Assembly: GCA_024704765.1 (NCBI GenBank)
Contig: JAKMXF010000342.1
Location: forward strand, 1-64,000
Direction of reading: 5' to 3'
From: Oopsacas minuta
Lineage: Eukaryota; Porifera; Hexactinellida; Lyssacinosida; Leucopsacidae
Length of the DNA stretch: 64,000 nucleotides
Notes under the pieces: generated by a model
Databases searched by the model: none
Seen by the model: only the letters and a program-made list of their open reading frames with translations
Told to the model about the DNA's origin: nothing
In this document: positions 32,391-43,407 of the stretch, one piece after another
How the letters are laid out: every line of letters starts with the position of its first letter
How positions within the stretch are numbered: the first letter of the stretch is position 1
Translations under genes and position numbers: made by a program

Positions 32391-33586
32391 CCAGCTATTG
32401 TATGGCTGTTTGTATTGTATTGAACAAGGAGTTCGCATGCAATTCTATCAATATGATTTCTCTCAGGCAATTTGTGCATGGGCTGCTGCAAGCGGAGTAG
32501 AAAATGTGGGATCTCGGAACTTTAGTATTGGTAACTTTCAACTCCATTATAATACATTACTTTTGTTGGAAAACCACTGTATAAAATTTGTAAATCCTCA
32601 AAATATAAGCAATGATGGTCCAAGATATGGTACCCTACAAGAGACTCTTTATCCGCATTGTAAGTGCAGTAAGGACTGGGAGGACGTGCATTACATCCTT
32701 TTGTCCCAGAAACCATGCTAATTGCCTAAAACAATATATTAAAGACAATAAATCATCAGAAATAGATTCATACCTAAATAAGTCATTGATTTACTATGTG
32801 ATGTGAAAAAGTATTTTGATTTATTTGATCAAGGGAAGGTAGCAGAGCAAAAATCCAGCGGACATTTAAACAAGTCGATGCGGCATATCTGCTACTATGA
32901 AATACTCTGAAAGGAGGACAAAGAATATGTGTCACTGCTCTTTCTTAGCATATTTTTATAGAAATGAGTGTAGTCGTATTGGAAAATAAATATTTACATT
33001 CTAAATGTTACTTAACTCATTAGTCATGTAAATTTCTTCCAACTTTTGCGTAGAATTTTCAATAGGGTTATACCTATTGCCGTGATGTCCAACAATAGCA
33101 ACAGGAAAGCCCTGTGACATCAATTTATCGCTGGCTGTGCAATTCATAGACCCTGTCCTAACTCTTTAGAAAATTGGGAATGATCACCTTCCTTTAGGTC
33201 CAATTTCAGATGTTTTGGAGGGTGATAACTCTACCATAAACAAATGACAGAGATCACAGTTAACATTATCACAACCGATAGTGAGATATCTTTTACTACT
33301 GCCCAGGATACCTAGCTTTGGTGTCTAACAAGTTCCCTTACTATCTTCAAAGCTTTCGAGAAGACAAGAACAAGCAGTGTATATTTTTAGGATACCAGTT
33401 GAAAGGTTTACAGTCCTTCTATCGATAATATAAAGAGCAGTAATTTGCTTTAGGTGTTTCTTGGGAATACAGAAAACTCAAATATTAAGGGTTGTTCTTC
33501 TTAGCACAACTGTGACAGATATTATCAATGGCGTGTATTTGATTTTCCATGATTGACAAACTAGAAAGAATTCGACATTCAAGAAA
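32391..33586. other. Spacer of the large inverted repeat; no recognised gene
   Basis: A 107-codon plus-strand frame at 32398-32721 (GCLYCIEQGVRMQFYQYDFS onward) has protein-like composition but overlaps a minus-strand frame and matches nothing I know. The rest is AT-rich. Confidence 0.4.
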
Positions 33587-33588
33587 TA

Positions 33589-34944
33589 CTGGGTGGGCCA
33601 AAAAAACAGAACCCTAAGTGATTTTGGGTCACTCTACTTATGCCTTTTGTACTACTCAAATAATATATTAGGATGTGGTAGATACCTCTCTTAGGAGCTG
33701 TATTGGCAAGCAGTGGAGTACAGTGAAGCGGATATAATGTGTCAAGCTCTAATACAAGTTTTCATTCTTACAGTGCTGTACATACCAAATTTTATCAAGA
33801 TTTTAAGCAGCCAAAAGCACCCAGCAAATCCATTATCTTTGGATGGATCAAGAAATTTGAACAGGAAGGCAATGTTAAGAACCTCAGCTCTAAATTAGAT
33901 AGTCGTCTAAGCCACTCAGGGAGCAAGAAGACCCGCACGGATGAAGTTATCGAAGCCGTTCGTCAGTCGGTTCTTCACTCCCCAAAGAGGTCGGCAAGAA
34001 AGAAGTGTCAATTGGTTGGCTTATCACGACTACACTTCGCAGGGTTCTTCATGATGACTTAAGACTATATGTATACCACAGATACACCAGAAACTCGTAA
34101 ATGCCGACAAGGTGAAGAGATTTGAGATGGCTAAGTGGTTACTTGCTATGAGTGAGGCATCAAAGACCTTCTTGGACATCTGTGGACAACGGACGAAGCT
34201 CATTTTCATCTTGATGGGCAGGTGAATTCTAGAAACAACGTCTACTGGGGATCAGAACGACCAGTAGAAGTGACAGAAAAACCTCTACATTTTCAGAAGG
34301 TCACAGTTTGGGCTGCATTCTCAATGAAAGGAGTAGTTGGTCCACTGTTCTTCAAGGAGCACTAAAGACTGTGAGGATTAACATCGACCGTTACCTTAAG
34401 ATCCTGGAAGTACACTGCAAGGAGCTTGAAGAGAACTATAGAAGATACCTGCCAAAATTATGATTCCAACAGGATGAAGCAACCCCCATACCTCCAACAA
34501 AAGCCTGGATTGAATCAAGAATCACTTCGGAAGCCGAGTGACCAGTCGCAGGTGTGACCATGAGTGGGCACCCTACTCTCCGGATCTCAGTCCTCCAGAT
34601 TATTACCTCTGGCGGTTCTTGAAGGACAGGATATATGCTACAAAGCCAAAGACACTCGCAGAACTCAAGAAAAAGATCCAGGAGGAGATGAGAAGCATCT
34701 CAAGGACAACTTGCAAATCAATGATGCAGAACTATATTTTACGATTGGAAAATGCGCAAATCTAAATGGATGCCATCTCGAACATGTCCCATAGATCAAG
34801 AACCACTTGAGCTAGGATAGTATAAACTTGCATTTTGATTTAAATACTTGGAAATAGATATTATTTAAGTTTTAATTTTCTACCCTTGAAGAAGTAGAGA
34901 AATAACAAATTTAGTACGGGTTCTGTTTTTCTTTTACCCACCGG
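33589..34944. mobile_element. mariner-type element with about DD41D spacing, decayed
   Basis: A 1356-bp element with imperfect inverted ends: left CTGGGTGGGCCAAAAAAACA at 33589, right read inward CCGGTGGGTAAAAGAAAAAC ending at 34944, both followed by GAACCC. TA flanks at 33587-33588 and 34945-34946. It sits in the spacer of the large inverted repeat, so its insertion is independent of the arms. Confidence 0.85.
33712..34765 (+). pseudogene. mariner-like transposase pseudogene (about DD41D)
   Basis: The N-terminal part, in shifting frames, includes SYSAVHTKFYQDFKQPKAPS and IFGWIKKFEQEGNVKNL (33760-33890), then SPKRSARK (33985-34010), a helix-turn-helix layout. RTTLRRVLHDDL-like sequence follows. 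A second-acid motif FQQDEATP is at about 34463-34486; after a frame change HFGSRVTSRRCDHEWAPYS then PDLSPPDYYLW gives the third Asp, about 40-41 residues after the second. This matches the DD41D branch of the Tc1/mariner superfamily. The first Asp is expected in the WTTDEAHFHLDG-type block at 34185-34215, readable as FHLDGQV. It contains multiple stops and shifts; the element is dead. Confidence 0.8.
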
Positions 34945-35123
34945 TATGATTATATCTATACTCAGTATATATTTTAATGTTAATTCAGCATAATGATAGC
35001 AACTGGACAGCCTTGAGAAATTTAGACACTTGGTATAGATATAACTCGATCATGACATACCAACAAGTTTGATATAATCTACATTAAATTAGCAGAAAAG
35101 AGTGTTTAGATAAGTATTTACAT

Positions 35124-36270
35124 AGTATTTAGCAGAGAATTGAAAGATGATGTGTAGAGTTCTATCAGAAAAATCCGTGATTCATGGAAGAACAGAGTAA
35201 AGTATGCCTTCACGTTGGACAATCCCTGCACGAACGGGAAAAAGAAATAATACAGAATATATCCTTGGTAGGGAATGTCAGCAGGCCAAGAACAATGAAG
35301 CATTTTCTGCTCAATAATTTCAAAGAATTTGTTAAAATTTGGCTAACACTAGAAGACAATCTCCAACTGGTCTGGGATTCTTTTCAAAGCATGTGTTGAA
35401 AGGAGCCACAGTGATTTCACCAAACTTTCACAGCGATATACATGACGAAGAAGTTTGCTAAGGGCAACCATAAAATATAATGCCTTGCACACAGAGAACA
35501 TAAAATAGGAATAAAAGAATTTATATTACTCAAATACCAGTGAGAAGAGTGTAGAGTCTCTAAACCCTAGTGATCTATTATCTAAATAAATATATATATA
35601 TTATTAATCGCGATTTGGACGTGTATGCGAATGCAATAATTAAAAATTGAGAATAAACATTTCAATGAGTAAGATATAATCTATATATATCGTAGTATAT
35701 AGCATTTGATTGGATATAAGCCATCAGTTGTGGTTTCAAGAATAAATCATATATATTACAATATCGATGATAATCTCTGAAAAGTCAATACTTTACATAC
35801 CCACAAGTATGTAAAATATGAGGTAAGTATCAAAGTATAGTCCTGGAAATATCTAGCTAAATTTGTGATATTGAATGCATACGTTACACAGAATCTTTCG
35901 ATAAAGTCATGGCCAGTACAAGAGAGCTCCAAAATCTAAAGAGACGTTTTACTATTAAATCATCTAAGTAGAATAAGAATTAACATGAAGACATAAATAC
36001 AATAGTTATCCTACAACAATATAATAGTAAATACAATAAGCAATAGAAAGTTACAAACCTAAATCATATTTGAGGAATTAGTTAAATGGAAATAAGAAAA
36101 AAGGATGTCGTAACATTTCGCCGAAATACAAAAGTCAAATTTTCTCGTGAAATAAAAAGATTTCAGCGGAGAAAATTTCAGGATAGATTCGCGCTAATGC
36201 ATACAAGTTATAAATGGAATGAAATCTGCCGTGGCATCTAGTTCCCCTGGTATTGAATATTCCCAGGAAT
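35124..36270 (-). repeat. Large inverted repeat, right arm
   Basis: Reverse complement of 30740-31912. Near-identical core at 35184-35710, more diverged outward to about 36270. The spacer between the arms is about 3.2 kb, of which 1.36 kb is the inserted mariner relic, so the original spacer was under 1.9 kb. Confidence 0.88.
35184..35399 (+). other. 71-codon open frame in the right arm
   Basis: Counterpart of the frame at 31644-31859, differing at four residues (Q for R, Q for L, N for I, R for T). See that entry for why I do not call it a gene. Confidence 0.35.
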
Positions 36271-38589
36271 GATGTTAAAGGGCTTGTCAACCTTGACTTG
36301 GAGTTCATAGTATTTTGAAACCTATTCAATTCGTATATAACGCATTTCTACTTGGTGGTCCTGTTATCATTGAGAATTTCTACAATTAGCTACCAGAAAG
36401 TGCCACCTTTTGAAAGAATTAAATAGATTGAATGTATAAAATCATATTTCGTTCAGTTTAAACCAAAATTTATGTTGAATTCAATAGAAAAAATTCGGGA
36501 ATATTTTTACCATAGCAACGTGGCAATGTCATAGGAGTGTGGTAATATTATTACGATTAGTCCTAATCCTATCGTGAGACACCTTGTTCGATTTGATAGC
36601 ATCAAAATTTAGAAGAATTGAGACACATGGAAAAAACTATTTCCAAACTTTTTTTACAGGTTATCTTTATTACCCGGTATCAAACTTTTAGGCAAGCCCA
36701 AGTTGAACAGATAGATTTTCTATCCCTAATTGAATAATTAAATTGCGATAGTCTGCTAATTCGCCGATGCATCCCCTGGGTTAACCATTTCAAATTTCAT
36801 AGAATCAACTTTTACAACCAAGACTTCAATTGTGCGACCACAGCGGTCCCTTGACTTTCTTAATATTTCTTACAAACGTAAAATGATTAAACTATGTTAT
36901 CGTCTGCTTTTGTGAATAATATACAGCCATAAATGAATTCATTTATCGTGTGTAGGATTTCGTATGGCACTAATATTGATGCAAAAGACATTGATACTTT
37001 CAATTGTATATATTAGAGCCATCCTATGATAAATCCTGTAAGAAAACTCGTTTGCATGGCGATAAATGATGTTCTATACAATGGAACGTCAGATGATTAC
37101 ACCCAAGCGGATACATATGATAGTTTGAGATAATTAATCGACTTCCCACTATATAGAAAATGGTTTATCCCCATCAAATGAATTATTAATCTTTCCAGAC
37201 ATTTTAGCAAAGAATTCAGTGGTACCCGAGATCTATTTCATAAGATAAATGAATCAATTTAAAGCTGGTATTATAGTATAACTCAAACAGACGATAACAT
37301 CTTGTATACATTTATAATCTTTGAGAAGTATCAAGGAATTGAATGAACCGCGCAGGTGGCAATGGTAAAATCGTTTTGGAGATCATTTTAGAGAGTCGAT
37401 ATGTACAATACTATACTCAGCTATTCTAGCGGCGTAAAACGAAGGGTAAATCGATGGAGTTAAAAGGTTTGGGCATTCAAGATGGCAAGCTACTAGTTTA
37501 AGTGAAGAGGCGCCAGGACAGTGTGTGTAAGAATTTATGATATACTTTAGGATATGTACTAATTAAAGTAGTTCGACTGAAAATGAGTTTTTACTATAAC
37601 TAAGTGATATAAAATTGTTTGTTTGTAGGCTCTATTCTGAGAGAACTTGATAAACCTCAATTCTAAGAAATAACACGATGATAATACACCTGTGAATAAG
37701 ACCGCACTGAAAATTGGGTATATTTAAGAGAGTGTGGCGTCTATCCTAACAGATCTACAATATTTCCTCAACAACCTAAAGAAAAAACTTAAGGAAGCTC
37801 TTTTTCAAGCGATTATGGAGTTAGAGTCAGCGGGATGAAATGGAATAGAAAGCACACGGGAGATAAGTGTAGCCGAAAGCAGAAAATGCAACATATGTAT
37901 TTTCATGGAATTTTTGGTAAAATAACTCAACTTCTGGACAAAGAAAAGTTAGTAGCAAACTTAGAAAGTACGACTGACCAAATATATCTAGCACCCCCCG
38001 TTTGTATGTAACTGTAATAATTCGAATTATGAAACGGGACATCACAAATTAATTTCTGTGTAGTATACGCATGAGAAATCGAAATAGTATTCACTAGATC
38101 TCAAATATCTAATAATCTTAACTTTGAAGTAAATGGAAAATATATCAAACATTTCAAAGCTGGTGGGCAGAAGAGTTGAAGAGCGTAATAAGACTTGGAA
38201 TATTACCCAGTACCGATTTGACAAGCAATACACCACTTACAAAACAGCAATATATAATTTCTCTATTCATTGTTAGATATTCTCACTCAATGAGGCATTT
38301 CTCGACGAAACTCGATGATACATATATTCGTATTCTAGAAGCATTTTCATATGTGATTCTATTTCATAAATTTTACCCATTGAAATATGTTAAACAAAGG
38401 TAGTTAAGGACAAATTATGATCTATAAATGATACATAACTTGAGAGATTCAAAAGGTAAATACATAAGTCAATCCATGGAATGTAGAACAGCGGCATATT
38501 TAGATGTCGAGAGGACATAAAGTGGAATATCTAGCAGTAAATAAGGACCCAAATTTCTGACTTGAGATTCAAGCTAAAATACACATTTA
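36271..38589. other. No gene recognised
   Basis: Long AT-rich stretch. Short frames at 36135-36329, 37827-38045, 38042-38236 and 38176-38403 have no recognisable content. Confidence 0.5.
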
Positions 38590-38752
38590 ATGAGGATGTA
38601 TTTTTCAGTAAAGGGCAACTCAAAGGAATCCCTGCCCATGAAAGAACACAATCCAGGAATCTAGGGTGATAATTCACATCAAGTTCTCCTGCTGACGGCG
38701 TATCCATTTAACTTCTGACAATAATAACTAAACAATATAAAACAAAAAGAAA
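38590..38752 (-). repeat. Dispersed repeat A, copy 2
   Basis: Reverse complement of 5287-5455. Shared on the minus strand: GATGTGAAT, AGATTCCTGGAT, CATGGGCAGGGATTCCT and an upstream TTTAGTTATT block. In this copy the open frame seen in copy 1 is broken. Confidence 0.6.
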
Positions 38753-39354
38753 AATTATACATCATATTCTGATTAAAAGAAGTTGGAATCACGTTAATAC
38801 GAACACGGTTAATAATACTTCTGGATAAAATAAAAAATATTTACGTCAAATCAGGTCTCAACAAGGTTATTCAATTGGCATTACTCTGGATATAAGAATC
38901 CATTTTGGTTCGTTAGTGTTTGCAATACCAATATTATATTGTAGCCATAGTATAGTAGAATATGTATGAGAAGTTTGTAATTGATAATAATCAATCAACT
39001 TGATATGAACTTGCTGGGATTTGACAGTCTCCTCCATATTCCCTATAGTAGCCCTAAACTATATAATTTTCTAAAATACTAAACAAATTAATTCTGATAT
39101 TTCAGTTTTCGTGGGATCATCAAAATGGAGACTGTCACAAAATATTAAACCGCTTTACAGGAGAGTAACTAAGATTTCCTAATTGGGGTTCTGTGCTTAT
39201 CCGGCATAGGAGTCACAAAGCATTTGGGCAACCGGGAATCTCCATCAGCCCAGGCCAAAGGTATACCACGAATTTACATGGAACTCTTGGTATACCCGGC
39301 AACATCTTGATGTTATCATCAATGTACATTTTAAGATATTTTGATAAGTAGGTC
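38753..39354. other. No gene recognised
   Basis: AT-rich, no supported frame. Confidence 0.45.
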
Positions 39355-39410
39355 GGCATCGGAGTTATCGGATGTTGATACGTAAGTTAACATCCGATAA
39401 CTCGAATGCC
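39355..39410. repeat. 56-nt hairpin, 20 of 22 stem bases paired
   Basis: 39355-39376 pairs with 39389-39410 (GGCATCGGAGTTATCGGATG and its complement) around a 12-nt loop. About 20 bp downstream GTTATCTCGAACGAA (39429-39443) recurs reversed at about 47748-47762. GTTATC-C-GA motifs are typical of pogo/Tigger-like ends, so both may be old MITE pieces. Confidence 0.5.
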
Positions 39411-39442
39411 TGTCAAATCGAATATACGTTATCTCGAACGAA

Positions 39443-39823
39443 TATTCACATTACCCACTTGCTGTATAGTATTTATTGCATTGGCTACATCGAACATATT
39501 TTAAATTCACCTAAGGGTTCGAGTTATCAAATGATAACTGTATTATGTAACTTCCATAATACTGAAGGGATAATGCATCTTCAAGTCTGGAGTATAAGCT
39601 CTTCACAATTTATATGGTTCAGTCGAAACCCGTTATTTTTACTGGGTTTTGCATTACTTTTCGTCTTTCCTACAAATCTTTCATGGTAGAATTGTAAAAA
39701 ATGTGAGATCTACATATATTTTCCATCAGGATAGTCCTACCTTTGGTTTTTCAGTACTAAATTTTCCTGCAAAGAAATTCATTGCCCACACCTATAGTAT
39801 CCGCTTGTACCGAAGAGTTAGAA
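39443..39823. other. No gene recognised
   Basis: A 105-codon frame at 39372-39689 crosses the hairpin and is probably chance. Confidence 0.4.
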
Positions 39824-39989
39824 TACAGGGTGTTAAACAATTATGTCGTAATTTAATTTATTTTTACATCTTAAATTAAGTACCCATTTAGACGATTTAA
39901 TCATCATAATCTGACTCAATATTCCTTTCGTATATGCATCATGAAGTCATAATTAGTATTCTAATTGATAATAGCTGATATTCTTACTA

Positions 39990-40209
39990 ACGGATAATAT
40001 AAATTCCTAATATTCTTTAGTGTTTCCATGGTTACCGAATACACTATTGATGTCTGCAATCGTGCTATCGGTATGATTACACTGTCCAACAAATTTTCAT
40101 CATTTTTTGCTTCTGGAATACACTGTAGTGTTTCTGATGTATTCAAGCACCCTGATTCCAAATATCCAATCAGTTTTTCTCTATCAGGCAAGGACTTTGA
40201 AAAATTCAA
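39990..40209 (-). pseudogene. Inverted fragment of a Tc1-like transposase N-terminus
   Basis: The minus strand reads SLPDREKLIGYLESGCLNTS then ETLQCIPEAKNDENLLDSV. The plus strand at about 42213-42320 carries the same sequence (REKLIEYLESGYLNT, CIPEAKNDESLLDSV in two frames). The matched block is about 130 bp and easy to align base by base; beyond LLDSV the two diverge. So only the first 45 or so codons were duplicated or survive here. Confidence 0.75.
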
Positions 40210-40337
40210 TAATTTGGTTATATCATTTCCCCAGTGTATTCCTATTAATATATCTCTTTAGTTTGGCTAATCAAATGCATACTTATGATTTAATTACAAT
40301 GAAAATTGTCAATTGGTTTAGCATTTATTATACTAAT

Positions 40338-42014
40338 TTAGAAATGCTTGGAATATGATTTTCTTTTGTATGTGGCATCAGGAATATCTCATTTTAGTGA
40401 CCAACAATAATCAGCCATCATGTTTGGATAGAATTTTCCATTGTAACGACTTACCATTGTGCTTATATCTTGATGAAATCTTTCGCCATGTTCATCACAC
40501 ACGGCACCTACATTTCCGGAAAGAATTGCAAATGTGAGTGAAGAAAGTGTATTTTTAGAGACATATTACATCCCATTGTTCTGAATGCATCAAGTAGTGT
40601 CACAACAATTTCTTCGTAAAGTGGTGATTTCTTAGTTCCCCAAAAGTTCTCATTTAAAGATTTGAATGAATTCCATGCTGCTTTCTCGACAGAATTTAGA
40701 CATGCTTCGAAGTTTAGATCCTTGAATAATTCTCTAATATGGGGACCTATAAATACCCCATCCTTGATTTTAACATCGCTGACCTTTGGAAATTTGTCCT
40801 TGAGGTATTTGAAACCTTCTCCTCCTTTATTGTATTTTACTATTGCCTTTACAAAGTTTTTCATCAAACCCAGTTTTATGTGTAGAGGTGGCAATAGAAT
40901 TTTCTCAGGATTTACTAAGGACTGACAACTTACACTATTTGTACCAGCAGTTAATTGATGTCGTAGTGGTCACTCCTTAACTATATAGTGGGATTGCCTT
41001 GCTCTACTATCCCACCACAGAGGAAGCAACAATATTTCGTGTATCCCGGTTGCATACCCAACAAAAGTCCAATTACCTTCAGATCACCACAGATGTGCCA
41101 ATTGTAAGAGTCATATCTGATCAGTTTCAATAAGATATCCATCTTCTCATGAGACTCCTTCATGTGTACTGAATGACCTATCGATATGGATGGTAATACA
41201 TTACCTTTGTGAAGTAAGACTGCCTTGAGGCTGTACTTAGAAGAATCAATGAAGAGATGCCACTCTGATGGTTCGTGTTGAACACCTAATAACTCCATCA
41301 CACGATCAACATTGTTACAATAACAAAGAGACCCCTGCATTTCAAAATGTACAGAGAAATCACTTTGACGGATCCTGAAAAATGAAACTTTAGTTTCCTC
41401 ATCCAATAAGTTCCAACCTTTCAATCTTGTTCCAAGCAATTCACTTTGATCTTTTGGCAAATTCAAGTCTCTAACCAAATCATTCAGCTCACTTTGATCA
41501 ATGATGTGGGGAAGTCTTGTTTTATCAGGTGGCATAGGTGGAGGTATAAATTCCTCATCATCTTGATCTAACATAGCATATTCAACAGTATCGTCATCAA
41601 AGGAAACTTTCTTAGGCTTAGGTACTTCGAATTCTGTAGAATGCTCAACAAGACGAATCGCAGTTGAAGATTGGGATAACATATATTCTTTTTGGTCTTA
41701 GAAGTGATTCCTATTATATCAGTCAAACAGGAATAACAATCAGTATAATGATCTCTTGGTTCCCTCCATATCATGGGAATAGCAAATTGCATTGAAGTAC
41801 GTGGGCCATTTAGCCATTTAATAAGTCCTATTGCACATTTTGAGCAACAAAAATGAGGTACACAAGCCTTATCTTGATCACCAATCTCGCAACCGAAATA
41901 TTGCTCAAATCACTTGAGTACAAGGGGAGACATGTCTCTCAGCTGAAATTTTGTAGTAAATTCCACACAAATATAACTGAAAGAATCGGTTGGGTTTGAA
42001 CATCGACGAGACAT
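40338..42014 (-). pseudogene. Near full-length pseudogene of an uncharacterised cysteine-rich family
   Basis: From an ATG at 42014 to a stop at 40338, about 559 codons, with only a few lesions: one early TGA (around 41910), frameshifts near 41690, 41030 and 40523, and TGAs near 40947 and 40392. N-terminal part: YICVEF, YFGCEIGDQDKACVPHFCC, IPMIWREPRDHYTDCYSCLT; most Cys and His here look zinc-binding. Middle: an acidic proline segment (DDEEFIPPPMPPDK), RLKGWNLLDE, EWHLFIDSSKYSLKAVLLHK, GDLKVIGLLLGMQPGYTKYC. C-terminal: LLPPLHIKLGLMKNFVKA, AWNSFKSLNENFWG, MGCNMSLKIHFLHSHLQFFP, then DEHGERFHQDIS and ADYCWSLK in the shifted frame. I recognise the order MIWREP / CFLC-WDSR / PPLHIKLGLMKNFVKA / SLKIHFLHSHL as that of multi-copy arthropod and cnidarian proteins without assigned function, from memory. 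Mobile-element origin is likely but no end repeats of its own were seen. Confidence 0.82.
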
Positions 42015-42199
42015 TATTGGAAAGAAAGAAATACAAATACAATCAGATAATCTCCTCTTGAAAGAGCAAATAATATTTTACATATTAAGAAAATTTGAAT
42101 TCTTATACAATATCTACGGAAGGTATTAATACATATACAAAAATACATTCTATAGAGATCTATGGAAACATGATTTTAGAAATTTCTGAATTTTAAAAA

Positions 42200-43331
42200 A
42201 TCTCTCCCTGTTAGAGAAAAACTGATTGAATATTTGGAATCAGGATACTTGAATACATAAGAAACACTAATTGTATTCCAGAAGCAAAAAATGATGAAAG
42301 TTTGTTGGACAGTGTTATAGAAGGTATGTCTCAAACGATGGTTCCTCATGCTCTGAAGATTAGTTTACGAACAATACAGCGTTGGTGGGCACTTTCTAGA
42401 AGTGGCATATCGTCGAGAAACAAGCCTGGACGTGGTCGAAAAAATCCCATCTTCAAAGCAGCGAAAATCATAATTGCTTAATCGCTATCCAAACATCAAA
42501 AATCAACTAGGATATTGACCAAGAATTTGAAAAGGAGAGGAATAGTAGCATTTTCTCACGTTACTGTATTGAATTATTTGAAAAGTTTGAATGTTACTCC
42601 ATATAAACCACAAAAACTGCCAAAGTAAACCGATTCTCAAAAGAAAGCCCGTGTAAATTCTGCAAAGAGAGGAAGCACTGGAGTGTGGAAGAATGGAGAC
42701 GAATATTATTTTCAGGTGAATCGCCATTTCAACTTTATCATACTCCGAATCGGCAAATAACCGAGTATGGGCTCGGAAACGAGCAACTATACCTCCGGTA
42801 GAGACTGTGAAGTACCCTCTGAAAGTATATGTGTGGGGTATGATGTCCTGCTCTGCCTTATCAGTATTGCACTTTATTCCACGAGGTAAGACCGTAAATA
42901 CAGAATATTACGTAGAGGAAGTTTTGAAGAAAGCTTCGGTACCTACACTTAAAAGAAAAAGGAAAAATGGACCCATTTATATACGAAAAATGATGAAAAA
43001 CATATCCAAGGCTATTTTCCAACAAGATGGGGCGCCGGCTCATACCTCTAAAAAGAACCCAAGAGTGGTGTTTGATGAACCTTAAATGTTTTGGGCCTAA
43101 AGAAGTATGGCCTGCGAATTCGCCGGAGTTGCATCCTAAGAAAATCTGTGGGCAATACTCCAAAGTCAACTAGATTCAATGCCCCCCGCAATAAATAAAG
43201 ATAGTTTAAAAAATAATCACAAACTGGAATGGTCTCAGGTAACGGAGGATGTTTTGGCCAATCCTATAGCTTCAAGGCCAAATAGGATAAAATTATGTAT
43301 TGCTAACAATGGCGGTTATATAGGAAAGTAA
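42200..43331 (+). pseudogene. Tc1-like transposase pseudogene (about DD37E)
   Basis: Plus strand, many lesions. Start REKLIEYLESGYLNT, then in other frames SQTMVPHALKISLRTIQRWW and RNKPGRGRKNP (GRGRK linker, 42310-42455), ILTKNLKRRGI (42515-42545), and the core: SGESPFQLYHTPN in the first-acid region (42715-42750), RVWARKRATIPP, YPLKVYVWGMMS, GKTVNTEYYVEEVLKKA, a basic insertion, then IFQQDGAPAHTSK (second Asp, 43015-43055), PANSPELHP-like sequence and ENLWAILQSQLD (43145-43180). Codon count between the second Asp and the Glu of ENLW is 37. It ends near CIANNGGYIGK and a stop at 43331, 76 bp before the terminal repeat. The first core position is SGES where family members have SDES, so that Asp is lost too. 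Confidence 0.8.
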
Positions 43332-43407
43332 GGAACACATTACTACACTACAAGAATATGTTCTATTTGTCCATTCTATAATACGACATCAATTGTTTGA
43401 CACCCTG

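Larger units (their letters stand above)
39826..43407. mobile_element. Composite locus: Tc1-like shell around an uncharacterised gene
   Basis: Outer inverted ends CAGGGTGTTAAACAATTATG (39826) and, read inward from 43407, CAGGGTGTCAAACAATTGAT match with one substitution and one indel. The left flank is TA; the right is CA, possibly a mutated TA. Inside, in order: a minus-strand copy of the start of a Tc1-like transposase (39990-40209), a minus-strand cysteine-rich pseudogene (40338-42014), then a plus-strand Tc1-like transposase relic (42200-43331) whose start is the inverted partner of the first piece. Either two head-to-head Tc1-like copies surround the gene, or one element gained the gene together with an inverted duplication of its 5 prime end. 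No inner Tc1 end is visible next to the gene. Confidence 0.65.

Noticed and set aside
32398-32721. 107-codon plus frame in the inverted-repeat spacer
   Set aside because: Overlapped by a minus frame, no family recognised, no copies seen in the window.
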